This document shows, piece by piece, positions 48,557 through 60,701 of a DNA stretch of 64,000 nucleotides. How positions within the stretch are numbered: position 1 is the stretch's first letter; every line of letters starts with the position of its first letter. Origin of the DNA: Morella rubra (Eukaryota > Streptophyta > Magnoliopsida > Fagales > Myricaceae); the NCBI GenBank assembly GCA_003952965.2, contig CM025855.1, positions 29,850,835-29,914,834 of the forward strand. The letters are read 5' to 3'. Position numbers and translations under genes: made by a program. The notes below the pieces were generated by a model. It did no database searches. It saw only the letters and a list, made by a program, of their open reading frames with translations, and was not told the origin of the DNA.

Positions 48557-49574
48557 GAAGTTAGGGAGAGGCAGGCCAAGAGAGAGGCAGAGTGAGAGGG
48601 GGAGGCTGTCGTTGGCCAGGCAGGGTCGTTGGTCGCTAGAGGCTGGCATCAGCCGGCGAGAGGCGGAGGCTGGCTGTTGGCGTCGAGAGCAGTCAAGCAG
48701 AGTTATAGAGTGAGAGAGCTGAGAGGTTAGGCGTCGGGGATAAGGGGGAAATTGAGGGGGTGGGAGGAATTAAAGTAGTGCGCGTCGCGTTTCCTTTAAG
48801 TTTTTTTAAAAAAACAAAAAATAAAAAAAATTCAGCCCCCATTGTCCTGTGTAGTTCCGCCCCTGATTATATACCCTCATTGCCATTTGCCCATTCCCTG
48901 ATCAGGCCGAGGCTGCGTGACAACTTTGCCCATGGGCCATGGGCCATGTGAACATGATATATATCATCATTTATTAATTGGTCATTGTTCTCTTATACTC
49001 TTTTGTCTTTTGTTCTTTATAGCTCACGTTAGGCCGATTCGAACAAGCTAAGGCGGACAATTTTCGAGCCCAGTTTTAGATCTCACTGAGGCTAGGCCTT
49101 CATTTCCAACGTTTAAGCTCCGGCCCATTGATCTTGTTTACGGGACCTCTCTTTCACTGGGTCCGCGACTCCGCTTGAACTGCTGTGAAGATTGAAATAG
49201 AACGTCCAATCAAAGGCCCAAAATTGAACTCCAGAGTCCAGAAGTTTCTGTTAAATTCTTAATCAAACCAAAATCTAATTATTAGCTCTGTTTATGGATT
49301 TGGCTCAATAATACTGGAGGCCACTAATCCTCATTATGCACGCTTAAGAAGTTTTATTTGAGAAAAAAAAAAAAAAACTTTTCTTAGTAGCAGCTGGACG
49401 AGAAATTCCAGAGGGCATTTACACTCTTTCGAGAGGCAGACTGACACTGGTGCATTTTTGTCCTTCTGGGGAAAGAGAAACTCTGTGTTATCTTCATGCA
49501 GGACACCGAAACTAGCTGCTGATCCGAGTTGTTTGAGAGAAGGAAAGTTGGGAGGGATACGGACAAAAAACACG

Positions 49575-52500
49575 ATGCGTAGAGCGATCTCGGTCTTGTT
49601 CCAACCCCGTTGTCTCTTCCTCTACCTGGTCCTCTTTATTTTTCTCTTCTTCGCGTTCTCGAAGCCCCAAAAGGTACGCTTTTGTTTTCTTTTTTCCCGA
49701 CTCATTTTGCTTTGTATATGTTCGGATCTGACTGTGGGAGTGGGGACTTATAATTGAGCTGTTTCTGGTAGCGAGAACTATCTTGGATTGGTTTCTTGTG
49801 ATTGGTTTCGTGGATCTTTTTTGGATTTGGTGTAGGTGATCGGAATTCTATAGATGAATTAGTCTTTGTTAGGGGCTTGGTGCTTAATAGGAGTTTAGCC
49901 ATTGAGTTCTTTCTGACGAGTGCTTAATCATTTGCAATTGGGGAAAAAGAAAACCAAGAGCGTTCCTTTTTCCAATCACGTGTGTTAAGTTTCTCAGATA
50001 CCATTTTCAATATGCTTCAACCTTGAAAGTGAAGTAATTGGTGTTCCATTTAGGGCGGAGTAGGGTGGTTTCAGTGAACTAGAGAAATAATAAGTAATTT
50101 CTTGTGCAATTAGACTATGTCGCAAGATTTCGGAGAATAGCTGCAAGAAGTGCTTGTGCTATAATTTCCTACACCACTATGCACCATGAGTCCTATTGAA
50201 CAATGTGTTGATTTGCTTCCTCTTATGTGTAGGTTGAAGAGAAAGCAGAAGAGGTGCCTGAAATCACCCATAGAGTTTTCTTGGATGTGGATATTGATGA
50301 ACAACGTCAAGGTACAGATTTAGCATTAGACCTGTGATTTGAACTGTAACAGTAAAGACTGCTCTTAGGGTGTGTTTGTTTGTAAAATTTTAGGGTATTG
50401 GATTTGGTGAAAAAGTGTAGAGAGAGATGATTTTTAATATTTATTATAGTGAAAAGTAATGATTTGATGGGGGAGAGAGAGATTATATTGTAATTTTTTA
50501 TTGTGTTAAAATTTTAAGAAGTGTAAAATTTTGGTGAGCAAACGCACCCTTAGTGACAAATCAATAAGCCTCACCATCTTATGGTCATAACTAAATTGGA
50601 AATAAAGGAGCGATAACAATTTCTTGTTCTAAATTTTCTTCCCAAATTCCCAACCCTATTGAAACTCTGTGAGTTACTTGTGACACAATGGTCATGGTCA
50701 TAGTGAGAAAGATCTGTTTGCCATTAAGTTTCTGTGATTGGATCTTTGTTCCTTCTTTTGGTTTCATTTTGTTGTTGAGAATCGAGTCTTTTACCCTTTT
50801 TTTTTTTTTTCCTTTTTTGGCCAATAGTCTAATGATCGATATGTTGCAATATGGTATGCATTATCTGGTATGTGATTCAGGATGTGGAATGGCATATGAT
50901 TGATTCTTAGAAGCTTTCTAAATGGTAATTCCAAGGCTAGGTCTATTTTATCTGGTGTTCTGGATATCATGGAGGGTTGAGTATATGGAATCTTTATAAT
51001 AAATTGCAGTGCACCTGCATTTGATCATTATGAAGTCATTTTTGGCGTATTCATTGTCCACATCTAATTAGTTAGTTAGTCTCAGGTCTGTTAAAACTGG
51101 CGCTTTCAGTTTTGATCAGGAAAATCTGAATCTTGGCCCAGTTTGATTGGAGATATAAAACGTCTACATTGTTTGAACCAATCTAGGTTCTGACAATAAG
51201 CCATGGATTGGAAAGATGGTCTAAGCTCTTGAAGATTTGGCGCAACTTGGCCATATAGCCCCAAAACCATTCTACATAATAGCTCCATGCTTTGTATTTC
51301 TTTTCCTTTTTATCTGTCAACTACCAATTGACACGTGTATCAATAGCTCAATGCTTTGTATTTCTTTTCATTTTTATCTGTCAATTGCCAATTGACACGT
51401 GTATTTGTGCAGGTAGATTGGTACTGGGGCTATACGGTCAAGTTGTGCCAAAAACTGTTGGTATGTATGTCCTTGAGCTTTTGTGTGTTTTTTTACATGT
51501 TCAGTATTTTTTTTTTTGGGTAAGTTCATGTTCAGTATTTCAGTTGCCTAAATCATCTCAAGTAGGGGCCAATTGCTTTGAATGCCGTTATCTCATCAAA
51601 AGTAGACTCATTTTAAATACTGATTGCATTTGTACTTATTCCAAATAGAAACCTAATGCCTACATGTTGTTGTTTTTTTTTTTTTGCTTGCAGAAAACTT
51701 TAGGGCTTTGTGCACAGGTACTTGAGGTCTTCTGACTTTCACATTTTAGTTAACCTGATGGCTGTGTTATTGTCAATATGCTGATGATACGGACATTCTC
51801 ACCTGAAATGTAGGGGAGAAAGGCAAGGGTGCTAGTGGAAAAAAACTCCACTATAAAGGAACACCATTTCACCGTATAGTCTCTGGGTTCATCATTCAAG
51901 GTGGAGATATTGTTTATGGTGATGGTAGGGGGCTCACATCGATATATGGTGGCACCTTTCCCGACGAGAATTTCAAGCTTAAACATTCACACGCAGGTCT
52001 TTAACTTTTTAGTATTTTAGTGACTGAGCTGTGAATGGTTATTTATGAGAAACTGAAGCGCGATGTTTTGTGGAGTCTTAGGGTATGTTTCTTAGTACTA
52101 TGCTTTCTGAAAATGCGTTTATTATTGTAGGTGTTGTTTCCATGGTGAATTCAGGTCCTGATTCCAATGGCTCGCAGTTTTTTATCACTACAGTTAAGGC
52201 GAGCTGGTAAGCCATTCTCTAGGTGTGGGTGTAATTGGATATTAAGACAAAAAATATAAGAAGGCTATACAAAGTTTCTGGGCCAGAAACCTTATCATTC
52301 CTGATTGACACAGTCCCGTGTTCTGAGTTTTTATTCCTTGAATGACACTGTTCTACTGCCCGCTAATATAACAATGTTCATACGTGCATTTTTTCTAGGC
52401 CAATTCTGTGGTTGGTTAATAGAATTATCATTTAATTGTTATTGTAGATTCTGTTCTTGTTTGAAGCAAATGGGGGCAGCTATGGTTGTCAAGAGTGAAT

Positions 52501-52782
52501 TTTCATATTAGATAGAATGTGTCAACTTGAAATTAATCTGTGTCGGGGGCTGATATGCACATTGTGCCACCAAAGCAGATCCATACAAATGATACATGGT
52601 GTAATATATGTGCATGCAGGTTGGATGGGGAGCATGTTGTCTTTGGCAAGGTCATTCAAGGTATGGATACTGTGTTTGCTATTGAAGGGGGGGCAGGAAC
52701 CTACAGCGGGAAGCCTAGAAAGAAGGTTGTTATTGCCGACTCTGGAGAGATACCCAAGAGCCAGTGGGATGAGGAAAGATAA
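49575..52782 (+). CDS. CYP21-1: Secretory-pathway/membrane cyclophilin (peptidyl-prolyl cis-trans isomerase, CYP21-1-like)
   Basis: Seven exons: 49575-49673, 50233-50311, 51413-51460, 51694-51717, 51814-51996, 52131-52206 and 52620-52782, joining to 223 residues. Residues 1-33 start [13 protein letters not shown] and form a signal-anchor or signal peptide. The cyclophilin domain starts at [16 protein letters not shown] and is complete: catalytic Arg in [14 protein letters not shown], the SQFFIT strand, and the [10 protein letters not shown] segment with the Trp typical of cyclosporin-binding cyclophilins. The C-terminus is [20 protein letters not shown]. It should catalyse proline isomerisation in the ER lumen or secretory route. 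The short 24-base exon 4 (ENFRALCT) is conserved in the pseudogene copy too. The symbol is by resemblance to the Arabidopsis protein and is not proven orthology. Confidence 0.92.
50364..50553. mobile_element. MITE in intron 2 of the cyclophilin gene
   Basis: About 190 bp with inverted ends: the left is CTTAGGGTGTGTTTG, the right on the minus strand CTAAGGGTGCGTTTG. It is non-coding and AT-rich, with GAGAGAGA runs. It is absent from the pseudogene copy, but that copy has the whole region deleted, so relative timing cannot be told. Confidence 0.75.
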
Positions 52783-53612
52783 CTAACTCCCTTGATACGT
52801 GAATAGCAAAGATTTTTTCAAATTTGTTTTACATAATTGATTCCAGTTGTCTTCCCCGTGTAACATGTCCATGACATTTTACTGCCTCCCTGATCCGGCA
52901 GTCTTAGGTCTTCTTGAAAATATTGTATTTTATCTCTCGTATTGTCAGGTCTTATCAGCATACATGTTTCCTGTAGATGAATCGATGGGAAAGGAGCCTG
53001 TTTTCATTTTTTTGCGCTATGTAACATCCCACTGCTGTTTTGATCCCAATTTAAAAACAACTTAACTGATATCTGCCCTTTGTTGGTGTGAGGTTTATAT
53101 GCACTTTGTTGGTGTGTGGACGTTAGAGCTAGCTAGCACTTTCGCAGACTTTTCTATGTGAAAAATCTGTGTTTATTACAGGGAGCCTGTTGTTGTTGTT
53201 GTTTTTTTTTTTGGATTGGTGTTGAGTGTACATCGAGATGACTGTTTTAGATTGCAAATGAGATGTCGGTCATGAAAGGAACAATATTTAATCGTACGAT
53301 ATAGCCGTAGGAAAGACAACATTTGATGCATAGTTCATTGGGTTGGATCGATCAAGTCACTAGGTTATCCCGACTCTATTCCAATCTTTATTCCATTGAA
53401 ACCCAATCAAGAGCAATATCCACAAATCGAGTAATATCTTCAGGTACTAATAAGGTACAGAATTAAGCAATTTCAAGGGCGGAACTTGCAAGCAGTTTTG
53501 AGCTCCTGCTGATTTGTCATCACCAGCAATATCCATCAAAACCCAATCAAGAGCATATCCATCAAATCGAGTAATGTCTTCAGGTACAAATAAGGTATAG
53601 AAAAAAGCAATT
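52783..53612. other. Intergenic between convergent cyclophilin and rhodanese genes
   Basis: Contains the 3' untranslated region of the cyclophilin and, at 53402-53528, a degenerate second copy of the rhodanese 3' end. The ORF at 52847-53065 is unrecognised. Confidence 0.55.
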
Positions 53613-53670
53613 TCATGGGCGGAACTTGCAAGCAGTTTTGAGTTCCTCTGCTGGTTTGTCATCACCAGCA
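53402..53670. repeat. Tandem duplication of the rhodanese 3' end (about 128 bp, twice)
   Basis: 53402-53528 and 53542-53670 share ACCCAATCAAGAGCA and GGCGGAACTTGCAAGCAGTT at an offset of about 140. The 53542-53670 copy is the real gene end, with the last 18 or so codons and the stop at 53613-53615. The other copy has small deletions that shift its frame. Confidence 0.9.
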
Positions 53671-54873
53671 AGGCCACTGTCCACCCATGCTGAGTAACCC
53701 CCTCCCATATTAGTCACATTCTCATAGCCCTGTGCCACCACCAAATCTTTCCAGGTTACCGCTTAAATGATGATCGGTGTTGGAAAAATCGAACCATCAT
53801 GAATATCATATAATAATAAGTAGAGAAGGACTTAGGGTTAAGCACGCTTCATTTTTTAAGTAAACTTACAGCATTAAGAAGGTCAACACATGCACGAAGT
53901 GATCTGCCTCCGCTGTTGCAACCCTTCAAACATTTTCAAGACAAATAATAAGAACAACCAATTCAGCAGTAGTGGTAATAATTCCTTAATTTATGTTTAC
54001 CCAAGGACCAAGGAAGTTAATGGTTTCATGGTCCCAGATCGCTTCCATAGGAAGTTAGTTTTAAATCTTGTAATGATGGGTTATGAAAAAAGAGTAGCAC
54101 GCTTTACCACGACCAAGTGATGCTCCTTCTGGCAAATGGCAGCGACTTGTGCGAGAAATTCGTGGTTATTGACTCTACCTGTTTGTCAAAAGTACAAACA
54201 AACTTAAAAAGAAGATTAAACTATGGGGGAAGAGATCAAATGGTCTGAATCACACTATGAGCAACATTTTGGCGAGATCGGTTTGGAGGATTTCCAAATT
54301 CACCTTGAGGAATATCTTAACTGGAGGATGCCAAACAACATCATAAACAAGCAAGCTATTGAGTAATATTACCTTCTTGGGAGAAGAACATGTAAGGAAC
54401 ATTTAACGCGTTACCGACATGGCTCTTGTTGAACTCCTCCACTGTCCTGTACATTAAACGTAGTTTCATATACTTTTTTACCACGTTGTTATCATCTTTG
54501 TGAACCCATTCATATATTGGATCCACACCTTACATCCAAATACCGGTAACCGGCTGAGTCGAGAAGATCTTTGGCTGCATGCACGTCGACGGTGTTGACA
54601 TCTTCCGGCCTACAAATTAACCATAAACAGAAGAAGTTCGACTCAAATCAGAGGCTTACGACAGAAGTTGTACATTTTCAAACATTAGAAAGGACTATAT
54701 CCAACTAATTCGGATCGAAGGGGAAGATTAATATTTGGACGTCATCGTTAGTATTAGCCATTGGAAACAAAAACATGAAGAGGAGATAAAGAAGAACCCG
54801 ATTGAAGTCAAAAGAAATGACAATTATTGAAGATTATATTATGGCGAGGATCTTACCCCTTTGTGGCATCCAT
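53613..54873 (-). CDS. Single-domain rhodanese (thiosulfate sulfurtransferase, STR16/17/18 type)
   Basis: Six minus-strand exons: 54873-54857, 54609-54529, 54446-54373, 54178-54108, 53923-53870 and 53729-53613, all joining in phase to 137 residues, the usual size of plant one-domain sulfurtransferases. Motifs in order: MDATKGPEDVNTVDVHAAKD; the CH2A-like YRYLDVRTVEEFNKSHV; NVPYMF; the active-site loop VGCNSGGRSLRACVDLL with the catalytic Cys at its start; and NMGGGYSAWVDSGL. Such proteins move sulfane sulfur to thiophilic acceptors. Relatives include senescence- and dark-induced proteins. There is no N-terminal extension that would be a transit peptide, so a cytosolic protein is expected, unlike some longer relatives. 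The tiny first exon (17 coding bases) is supported by the phase match (GG|G) and donor GTAAGA. Confidence 0.9.
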
Positions 54874-56817
54874 GGTTTTGAACAAAACTGCAGGTTTCTT
54901 TTCAGATCTCTGTAATCAAGGCACACACCATTGGAATGCAGCACTAAAAAATATTCTATCTATACTTTGCTTGTTTGTTTCTTTCCCCATTGACTTTATA
55001 ACAACGAGGTTTATATCCACAAAATCAGAATGAATTCCTAGGAAGTGGGCTTATTTTTTACAAGTTGGACATTTAATACAATATAACTAGTCATTGGTAT
55101 GTGTAAATTTTAGCAATTTACTTAGAATCATTGGCGCAAGACCACTTGGTTGTCCTTTTCTTATATAAGCCTTGATTAAGACCTAATGGGGTTTGACTTT
55201 GAATGTCTCTCTCATCTCTACCGTTCTATCATGTTTACCACAGAAGGAATTCTATAGAATTACTTCTTCTACCACTCGTTGGTGGGCCTCGAGACCCGAT
55301 CTAGTTCATCGGAATTATCTAATTATCCAAATTAAAACGCTTCGGTGACTCTCAAATTTTGGTAATCCAAAGATGGAAAACAATTCAAAACTTCACAATA
55401 GTCTTCCATCCAATAAATAATTTAAACATAGAAAGAATCTACTAAAGAAACGCCCATAGCTTAGCTGAGCTCTTTACGGGTTTTGAGTACCAGAAACTGT
55501 GTTGACATACTTGTTGAGAGAGGGCCTTTTGTAAAATAGTGAAATTTCATATTACCCCTCACGTGTAGCCCAACCCAATAGCCCTTTTGTTAAGAGTGGG
55601 CCTTGACACTTTCCTACAATTTTAGATTCTCATATGTTTTAGGAACTATGCTCTACTTCTTTTTTTCTTTTTTGGGATAAGAAACTATGCTCTACTTTCC
55701 TTAGTGCTTCCACACAGCTATGGTCCAAATAAGTAGACACAATCATCTATAATCGCTGCTAGGGTTCTTTTGGGCCGAACCAACCGCATGCCTTATTGTC
55801 TATTTGTTGGACTTCATGACTGAGAAGAAGACGCGGATGCAATGGAGCTTTCAATTTTTATAAAAGATTAATATACTTTGTAATATTAAAAAAAATGAAG
55901 ATAGGTTTTTTAAGTGCTAGATGATAATTTTATTTTCATAATTTTTTATCATAATTTTTGTACAATTTTTATGAGGATAAAATCGTAATTTCAAAGTCGC
56001 TCTTATCATTAAAACCACCTCAGAATAAAGAGCCCAAAACAGCAGCCGGCATGTTGAAATGATTAGCTTTTGAATGGGTTGTCATGAGTTGGGTTTTTGA
56101 CGCGTCCCTGCTGTTTGAAGAATATTCTAGGGAAAAGCACCATGTATGACCTTCTTTTCTTTTGTTATAGTGTGAACAAAAGGCGGTGCGATGGAGATTA
56201 CTCATTAGTGCCGGCACATCCAACTGGGGATTCCCTTTGAACCAGAGCTTACATATAAACAGGTAAGAGAAACTATCAGATTAAAATAAATGGAGAATTT
56301 TAAATCATTGTCAATTTTTTTTTTTATTCGACGGTCTATAAATAAATTGAGATTAAACAATATCATGGGATCAATTTAATTATCTTATATAATCAAATGT
56401 AGAAATAGAAAGAACCCCCCGGGCGGAGCTACTGAATTTTAACCTTTGGCTGTCAAATTCGCATTTTCCTTCTGTTGCGTACATAATCCATCTTTTTTTG
56501 AACCTTTGGAAGTTTGGATGATCCATCTCTTGACTTCTCAGACCCACGTAATAGTTTTTATTTATTTATGAGATTTACTTATTTGTTTTTAAATTCCCTA
56601 ACTGAACTTGATACGAAAGTCTATCCATTGATGCATAAGAAGCAGAAGACGATATGATAAATAACTTCAAACAGGACAAACCAGCAACAAAGCTGCAGTT
56701 TTTTTTTTTGATCCATAATTAAACCAAGCAGCAAACCCCACCAAAGTTCTCATCTCCTTCAGCTCAGGTACGCTTCCGACAGAGCAGCCTTCCTTGGTGT
56801 CTATCTCTGTGTGTCTG
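54874..56817. other. Intergenic between the divergent rhodanese and choline-transporter-like genes
   Basis: AT-rich with no gene recognised. It should hold both promoters. ORFs at 54827-55033 and 56020-56223 (minus) are short and unrecognised. Confidence 0.5.
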
Positions 56818-59800
56818 ATGGGTAGCACAGAGGAACCCAATAAACCCGTGTCCCTGTATGACGACTCCTCGTCCTCCTCCCCCTCCCATCCCCTCCTCTC
56901 CAAAGCGCACTTTCCGTCTCCTCCTCCACTGGACGATCCGCCAGCAGAACCCGATTCCGACCCGTCCCAGTACCTTCAGATCTCCTACAACTACGGGCCG
57001 AGGCCCCTCAGGGACCTCCCTTTCCTCCTCCTCTTCCTCCTCTTCGTCCTCTGCACCTTCGCCTTCGGCATCTTCTCCCTCTTCAATCGCAACACCTATT
57101 ACTCCAGCCTCTCCTCCTTCTCTTACGACTCCAACTCCAGTTCTTGCGTTGAAGACTCACTCTCAGAGGTCCCACCCACCAATTGGGTTCGCTTCTATTC
57201 CGTATATTCGTCGAGTATCTTGGACAGTGTGATATGGACACTCGTGGTCACCTTCATTTTGAGCATACCCATTTGCTTGCTTTTGCTTCTCTTGCTCAAG
57301 CATTACACCAAACAAATTGTCTATGTTTCTCTTCCCTTTTTTGTTATCGTCCCCATCTTCTTCAATGTCTATTGGTTTGTCGCCTGCACCGTTAGTTCCT
57401 CTTGCAGCGACGCGTTCCCTTTGGTCTATCGGATTATTGTTCTCATCTTCGTGTTCCTGGTCATCGGCGTGGTTGTCTGGATCTTCGTGGTCAACTGGCA
57501 CCGAGTCGAACTTACTATAAGGATAATTGGGGTTGCCTCGGAGGCGTTGTCGAAGAATTTGGGATTGTTCGGGGTGCTACCGTGTTTGACGCTCGGCTTA
57601 GTGGTCTACTACGTGCCAATCGTAGTTTTCTTGGTGTACGCGAGGCAGAACGGGACGATTGCTGCGAAGGAAACTGATGGAGAGTATACATGTGTGTGGA
57701 AACAAGATGGATGGGTGCCTGCATACTTTGCGCTGGCGATTCTTACGATGTTGTGGTCTGCGGCGGCCATGGTGGAAGCGCAGGTTTTTGTGATCGGTGG
57801 CACGATTGCGCAGTGGTATTTCTCCAAGGAGAATGGGACTCCTAAAAGAAGTATAAGAAGTTCCTTGAGGTGAATTACAATTGCTATATTTTGCTTTGTT
57901 CAGGTTTAATCTATCATTGTTTTTTTATTCATAGCTTTTTGCTGGTTTTGGAAGAGTGATGAAAGAAAATTTAAGATATGTGCTGGAATGGCTATGCTTC
58001 AAAGTATTATTAGACGAGGGTACTTAGATCAGAGGATTGTTATGGGAGACTAGATGGAGTTTAGGACATAGTGTAATCTAAGCCAGATAAATGGTGAGGT
58101 GGGGGGGTTGCGTTGATGATGTAAAGAAGCTGATATGATTGAACAAACAAATTTCATATAGAGATCATTGCCTCCTAGAAGGGTTAGGCGATAGCAAGGT
58201 GTGCCATGTCCATTGATGGCTACATGCTACCAGGGCTGTCACAGAATATAGATTTTGGTTAAAGTTCCTGGCCTTGGTCAGACCTACTCCCCCTTTAAGT
58301 TCTAAGATGTTATGATTTGAGAGAAGCACTTGTGGGTATCCTTGTTCCATATGTGGGGGTGCTGTCCTAATGACCCCTTCTAGCAATCTCACATGCAACT
58401 TTCTTTGAATTCTGTTTGCCAAACCATCGAGCATACTAAACGACGTATGATGACGATGAGTTGATGGAATATCTGCATGGATTACTCTAATTGTGTCTCT
58501 TTTGTTATGGGATTAAAAAGTGTAATATCATTCTTCTTTCAGTTGCTTCATGGGGCTTCCAGCACACAACCTTTATCTTTGATGTTAATGGCAGCATGTA
58601 TTCCTGGATATTGGTCCATTTGGCAGTGCAGTTAACTCTGGCCATTAGTTGCATAGCAATGTTCAATTCCCTTTGAAATGGAGAGTATTGGAATCTCATT
58701 CTGTCTATTGAGCAATAAGTCATTGATCCTTCTGGTCGTAACATGTACTTTTGATGCAATGGATGTATCTCTCTCTTTTTTGCTTCGTTCATTTTGTGCC
58801 TAATTTGTTCAGACACAAATCAAGTGTCGTGTGTATGGTAATTACATTATCATAGTGTTTGGTAAACTAAAATTTTATTACTTTTTACTTTTATCCAAAC
58901 ACACTTCAAAATTTTACTTTTACTTTTATCACTCCTTCACCAATTCCAATACTACCTCGTTTTTAACACCAACAACAAAATTTTGACAAAATTTTGAAAT
59001 CAAACGCTATGAATGTGTTTACTGCTCGGAACATGTACTTTTGATGCGATGAATGTATCTCTCTTTATTGCTTCATTCATTATGTGCCTAATTTGCTCAG
59101 AGGCAAATCAAGTGCCGTGTGTATGGTAATTACATTATGTATTACTGCCAAAAGACAGGCATGCTTCATGTCTTTCACTGTTTTTCCTCACTTAGTCTCC
59201 TCCTAGTTGTATGCCCAAACCTTTCAGCAGGTTTCCAGGCTTGCGAGTTCTAAGAAAAAGGAGTTTACTAGACCTAGATGAGAGGTTTTCAAATCAGAGA
59301 AATGTCAACGGTGAGTGTGATATGGTTATCTTTCTCACGTTTTGTTTGCAAATACTTGCAGAAATGCATTTGGCCCTTCCTCTGGCACAATATGTCTATC
59401 TGGTCTACTTATTTGTGTTGTCCGTGTGGTTCGTGCTGCTGTTGATACTGCAAGACAAGAAGATGCTCCAGGGATAGTGAGACTTATGCTACGTTGCTGT
59501 GTCAATGCTTTTCTGGCAGCAATTGATTTTCTTAACAAGTTTACTATCAACTTTGTGGCGATTACTGGTGAAGCTTACTGTACTTCTGCAAGAATGACAT
59601 ATGAGCTTCTAAAACGTAATCTTCTCTCAGCTGTTTTTGTGGAGACCATTTCCATACGGCTATTGGTTGGAATTGTTTTTGTGCTGTCAGCTATATACAC
59701 AATTGCGGTATGTAGTCTTACCAACTCTCTAATCATTTCATTTCCATTGACTGTGGGTTCAACCAGATCTTGTCATTAGTTGATGACGTGAGGAAAGTGT

Positions 59801-60701
59801 CCTTGCTCTGCTCATGTTGTATGTTTTTAGTGGCTTGATGACGTACCATAGGTCTCCAAAGGCAATTGGATGACAATAATCGTTCCAATTGTGAACCTTC
59901 TTTTTGGTTGTGTGGGCATGTCTCTGCCCTTGAATTCATATAAGGGGCAGAGATCTCCCTTGTGGTTGTAACCTGCTTGAGCACTTTTGGAGCTTAAGTG
60001 TAATCTTAATTGTTGAAAAAAGAGAAAAGGAGAAAAGGGAAGAAAAGGAAGCAGTGGGGCTGGGGATGGTAGTGGTGTTGGTTACTGGCTACTTTTGGTG
60101 TTCAGATTACTGTTGTTTCTGGGGTGTACCTTTCTTGCTAGACGATTTTTGTGTCGGGGAAACAGTTTTTTTGGTTGAAGTACACATAGAAGAATATCAT
60201 CAGAAATGTGCACTGTTTCTCTGCCATTCTACTGCACCGTAATATGGCTAATTGGATTTGCTATCCTTTGACACTGGTCAATTGAGAAGGCTTCTGGTGT
60301 TATTAGATTAACAATTTATAATTTCTGTGCTCTGATTATCCTATCTTCACTCACTAATCACTGATCTTTTTGAATTTTTCAGAAGCCTTTGCTTTCTGTT
60401 CTCTTTCTAATGTTTCATGTTAATGAATGTGCATAATCAGGTCTGTGCTATACTATTGTCTGTGAGCGAACTTGGGGTCAATTCATACTTTGTGGCTGCT
60501 CTGGCATGGGTGCTGCTGATTGCCGTGCTGGGTTTCTTTGTCCACTTGCTGGAGAATGTTATCGACACTGTCTATATATGTTATGCCATAGACAGAGACA
60601 GAGGAGAGGTTTGTAAGCAGGAGGTTCATGAGGTTTATGTTCATCTTCCCATTAGTAGAAACCATAGACCTTCTCTTGCCTCAAGAACTCTGGGTGTATA
60701 A
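56818..60701 (+). CDS. Choline transporter-like protein (CTL/SLC44, PNS1-type)
   Basis: Three exons, 56818-57869, 59362-59707 and 60441-60701, join to about 552 residues. The ATG at 56818 (MGSTEEPNKPVSLYDDSSSS) is preferred; the longer frame upstream lacks an ATG. A Ser/Pro-rich cytosolic N-terminus (about 70 residues) is followed by the first membrane helix (DLPFLLLFLLFVLCTFAFGI), a glycosylatable loop (NSSSCV), and about nine more helices. The family region includes EAQVFVIGGTIAQWYFSKEN, then in exon 2 RNAFGPSSGTICLSGLLI and ITGEAYCTSA, and in exon 3 ELGVNSYFVAALAWVLL and ENVIDTVYICYAIDRDRGEV. Homologues take part in choline/lipid transport and membrane trafficking; transport activity here is inferred only. 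Intron 1 holds a MITE flanked by a 110-bp duplication. Confidence 0.92.
58741..59138. repeat. 110-bp direct repeats flanking a MITE in intron 1 of the CTL gene
   Basis: 58741-58850 and 59031-59138 both start ACATGTACTTTTGATGC and end GTATGGTAATTACATTAT, with about 10% differences. The MITE at 58851-59011 begins exactly at the end of the first copy. Confidence 0.9.
58851..59011. mobile_element. MITE with CATAGTGTTTGGT ends
   Basis: 161 bp. The left end CATAGTGTTTGG is mirrored at the right end (CAAACGCTATG). Non-coding, rich in AAAATTTT. Intron-located. Confidence 0.75.

Larger units (their letters stand above)
47514..48865 (-). mobile_element. hAT-derived element with CAGnGGCGGAAC ends
   Basis: The left end is CAGTGGCGGAACCAAAAATG. 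The right end, read on the minus strand, is CAGGGGCGGAACTACACAGG. Both are followed by G-rich runs, which is typical of plant hAT elements. Flanks AATATACC (47506-47513) and TATATACC (48868-48875) look like a degenerate 8-bp target duplication. The left copy of the surrounding duplication (near 40181) lacks this element, so the insertion followed the duplication. Length is 1.35 kb; only a short transposase fragment remains. Confidence 0.8.
45875..51902. repeat. Tandem duplication around the cyclophilin gene, right copy
   Basis: Starts GAAAGTTCGTCCTCG, as at 39316, and follows the order of the left copy. It is interrupted by extra sequence at about 46833-48871, including a hAT-derived element. 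It then runs through the promoter and first five exons of the intact cyclophilin. Adjacency of the two copies (left ends 45852, right starts 45875) shows a direct tandem event whose right breakpoint fell within exon 5. Confidence 0.85.

Noticed and set aside
48328..48649. Leu/Ser-repeat ORFs
   Set aside because: Products of the (GA)n microsatellite inside the hAT element.
57163..57501. Acidic minus-strand ORF inside CTL exon 1
   Set aside because: Antisense of hydrophobic-helix codons; no independent support.
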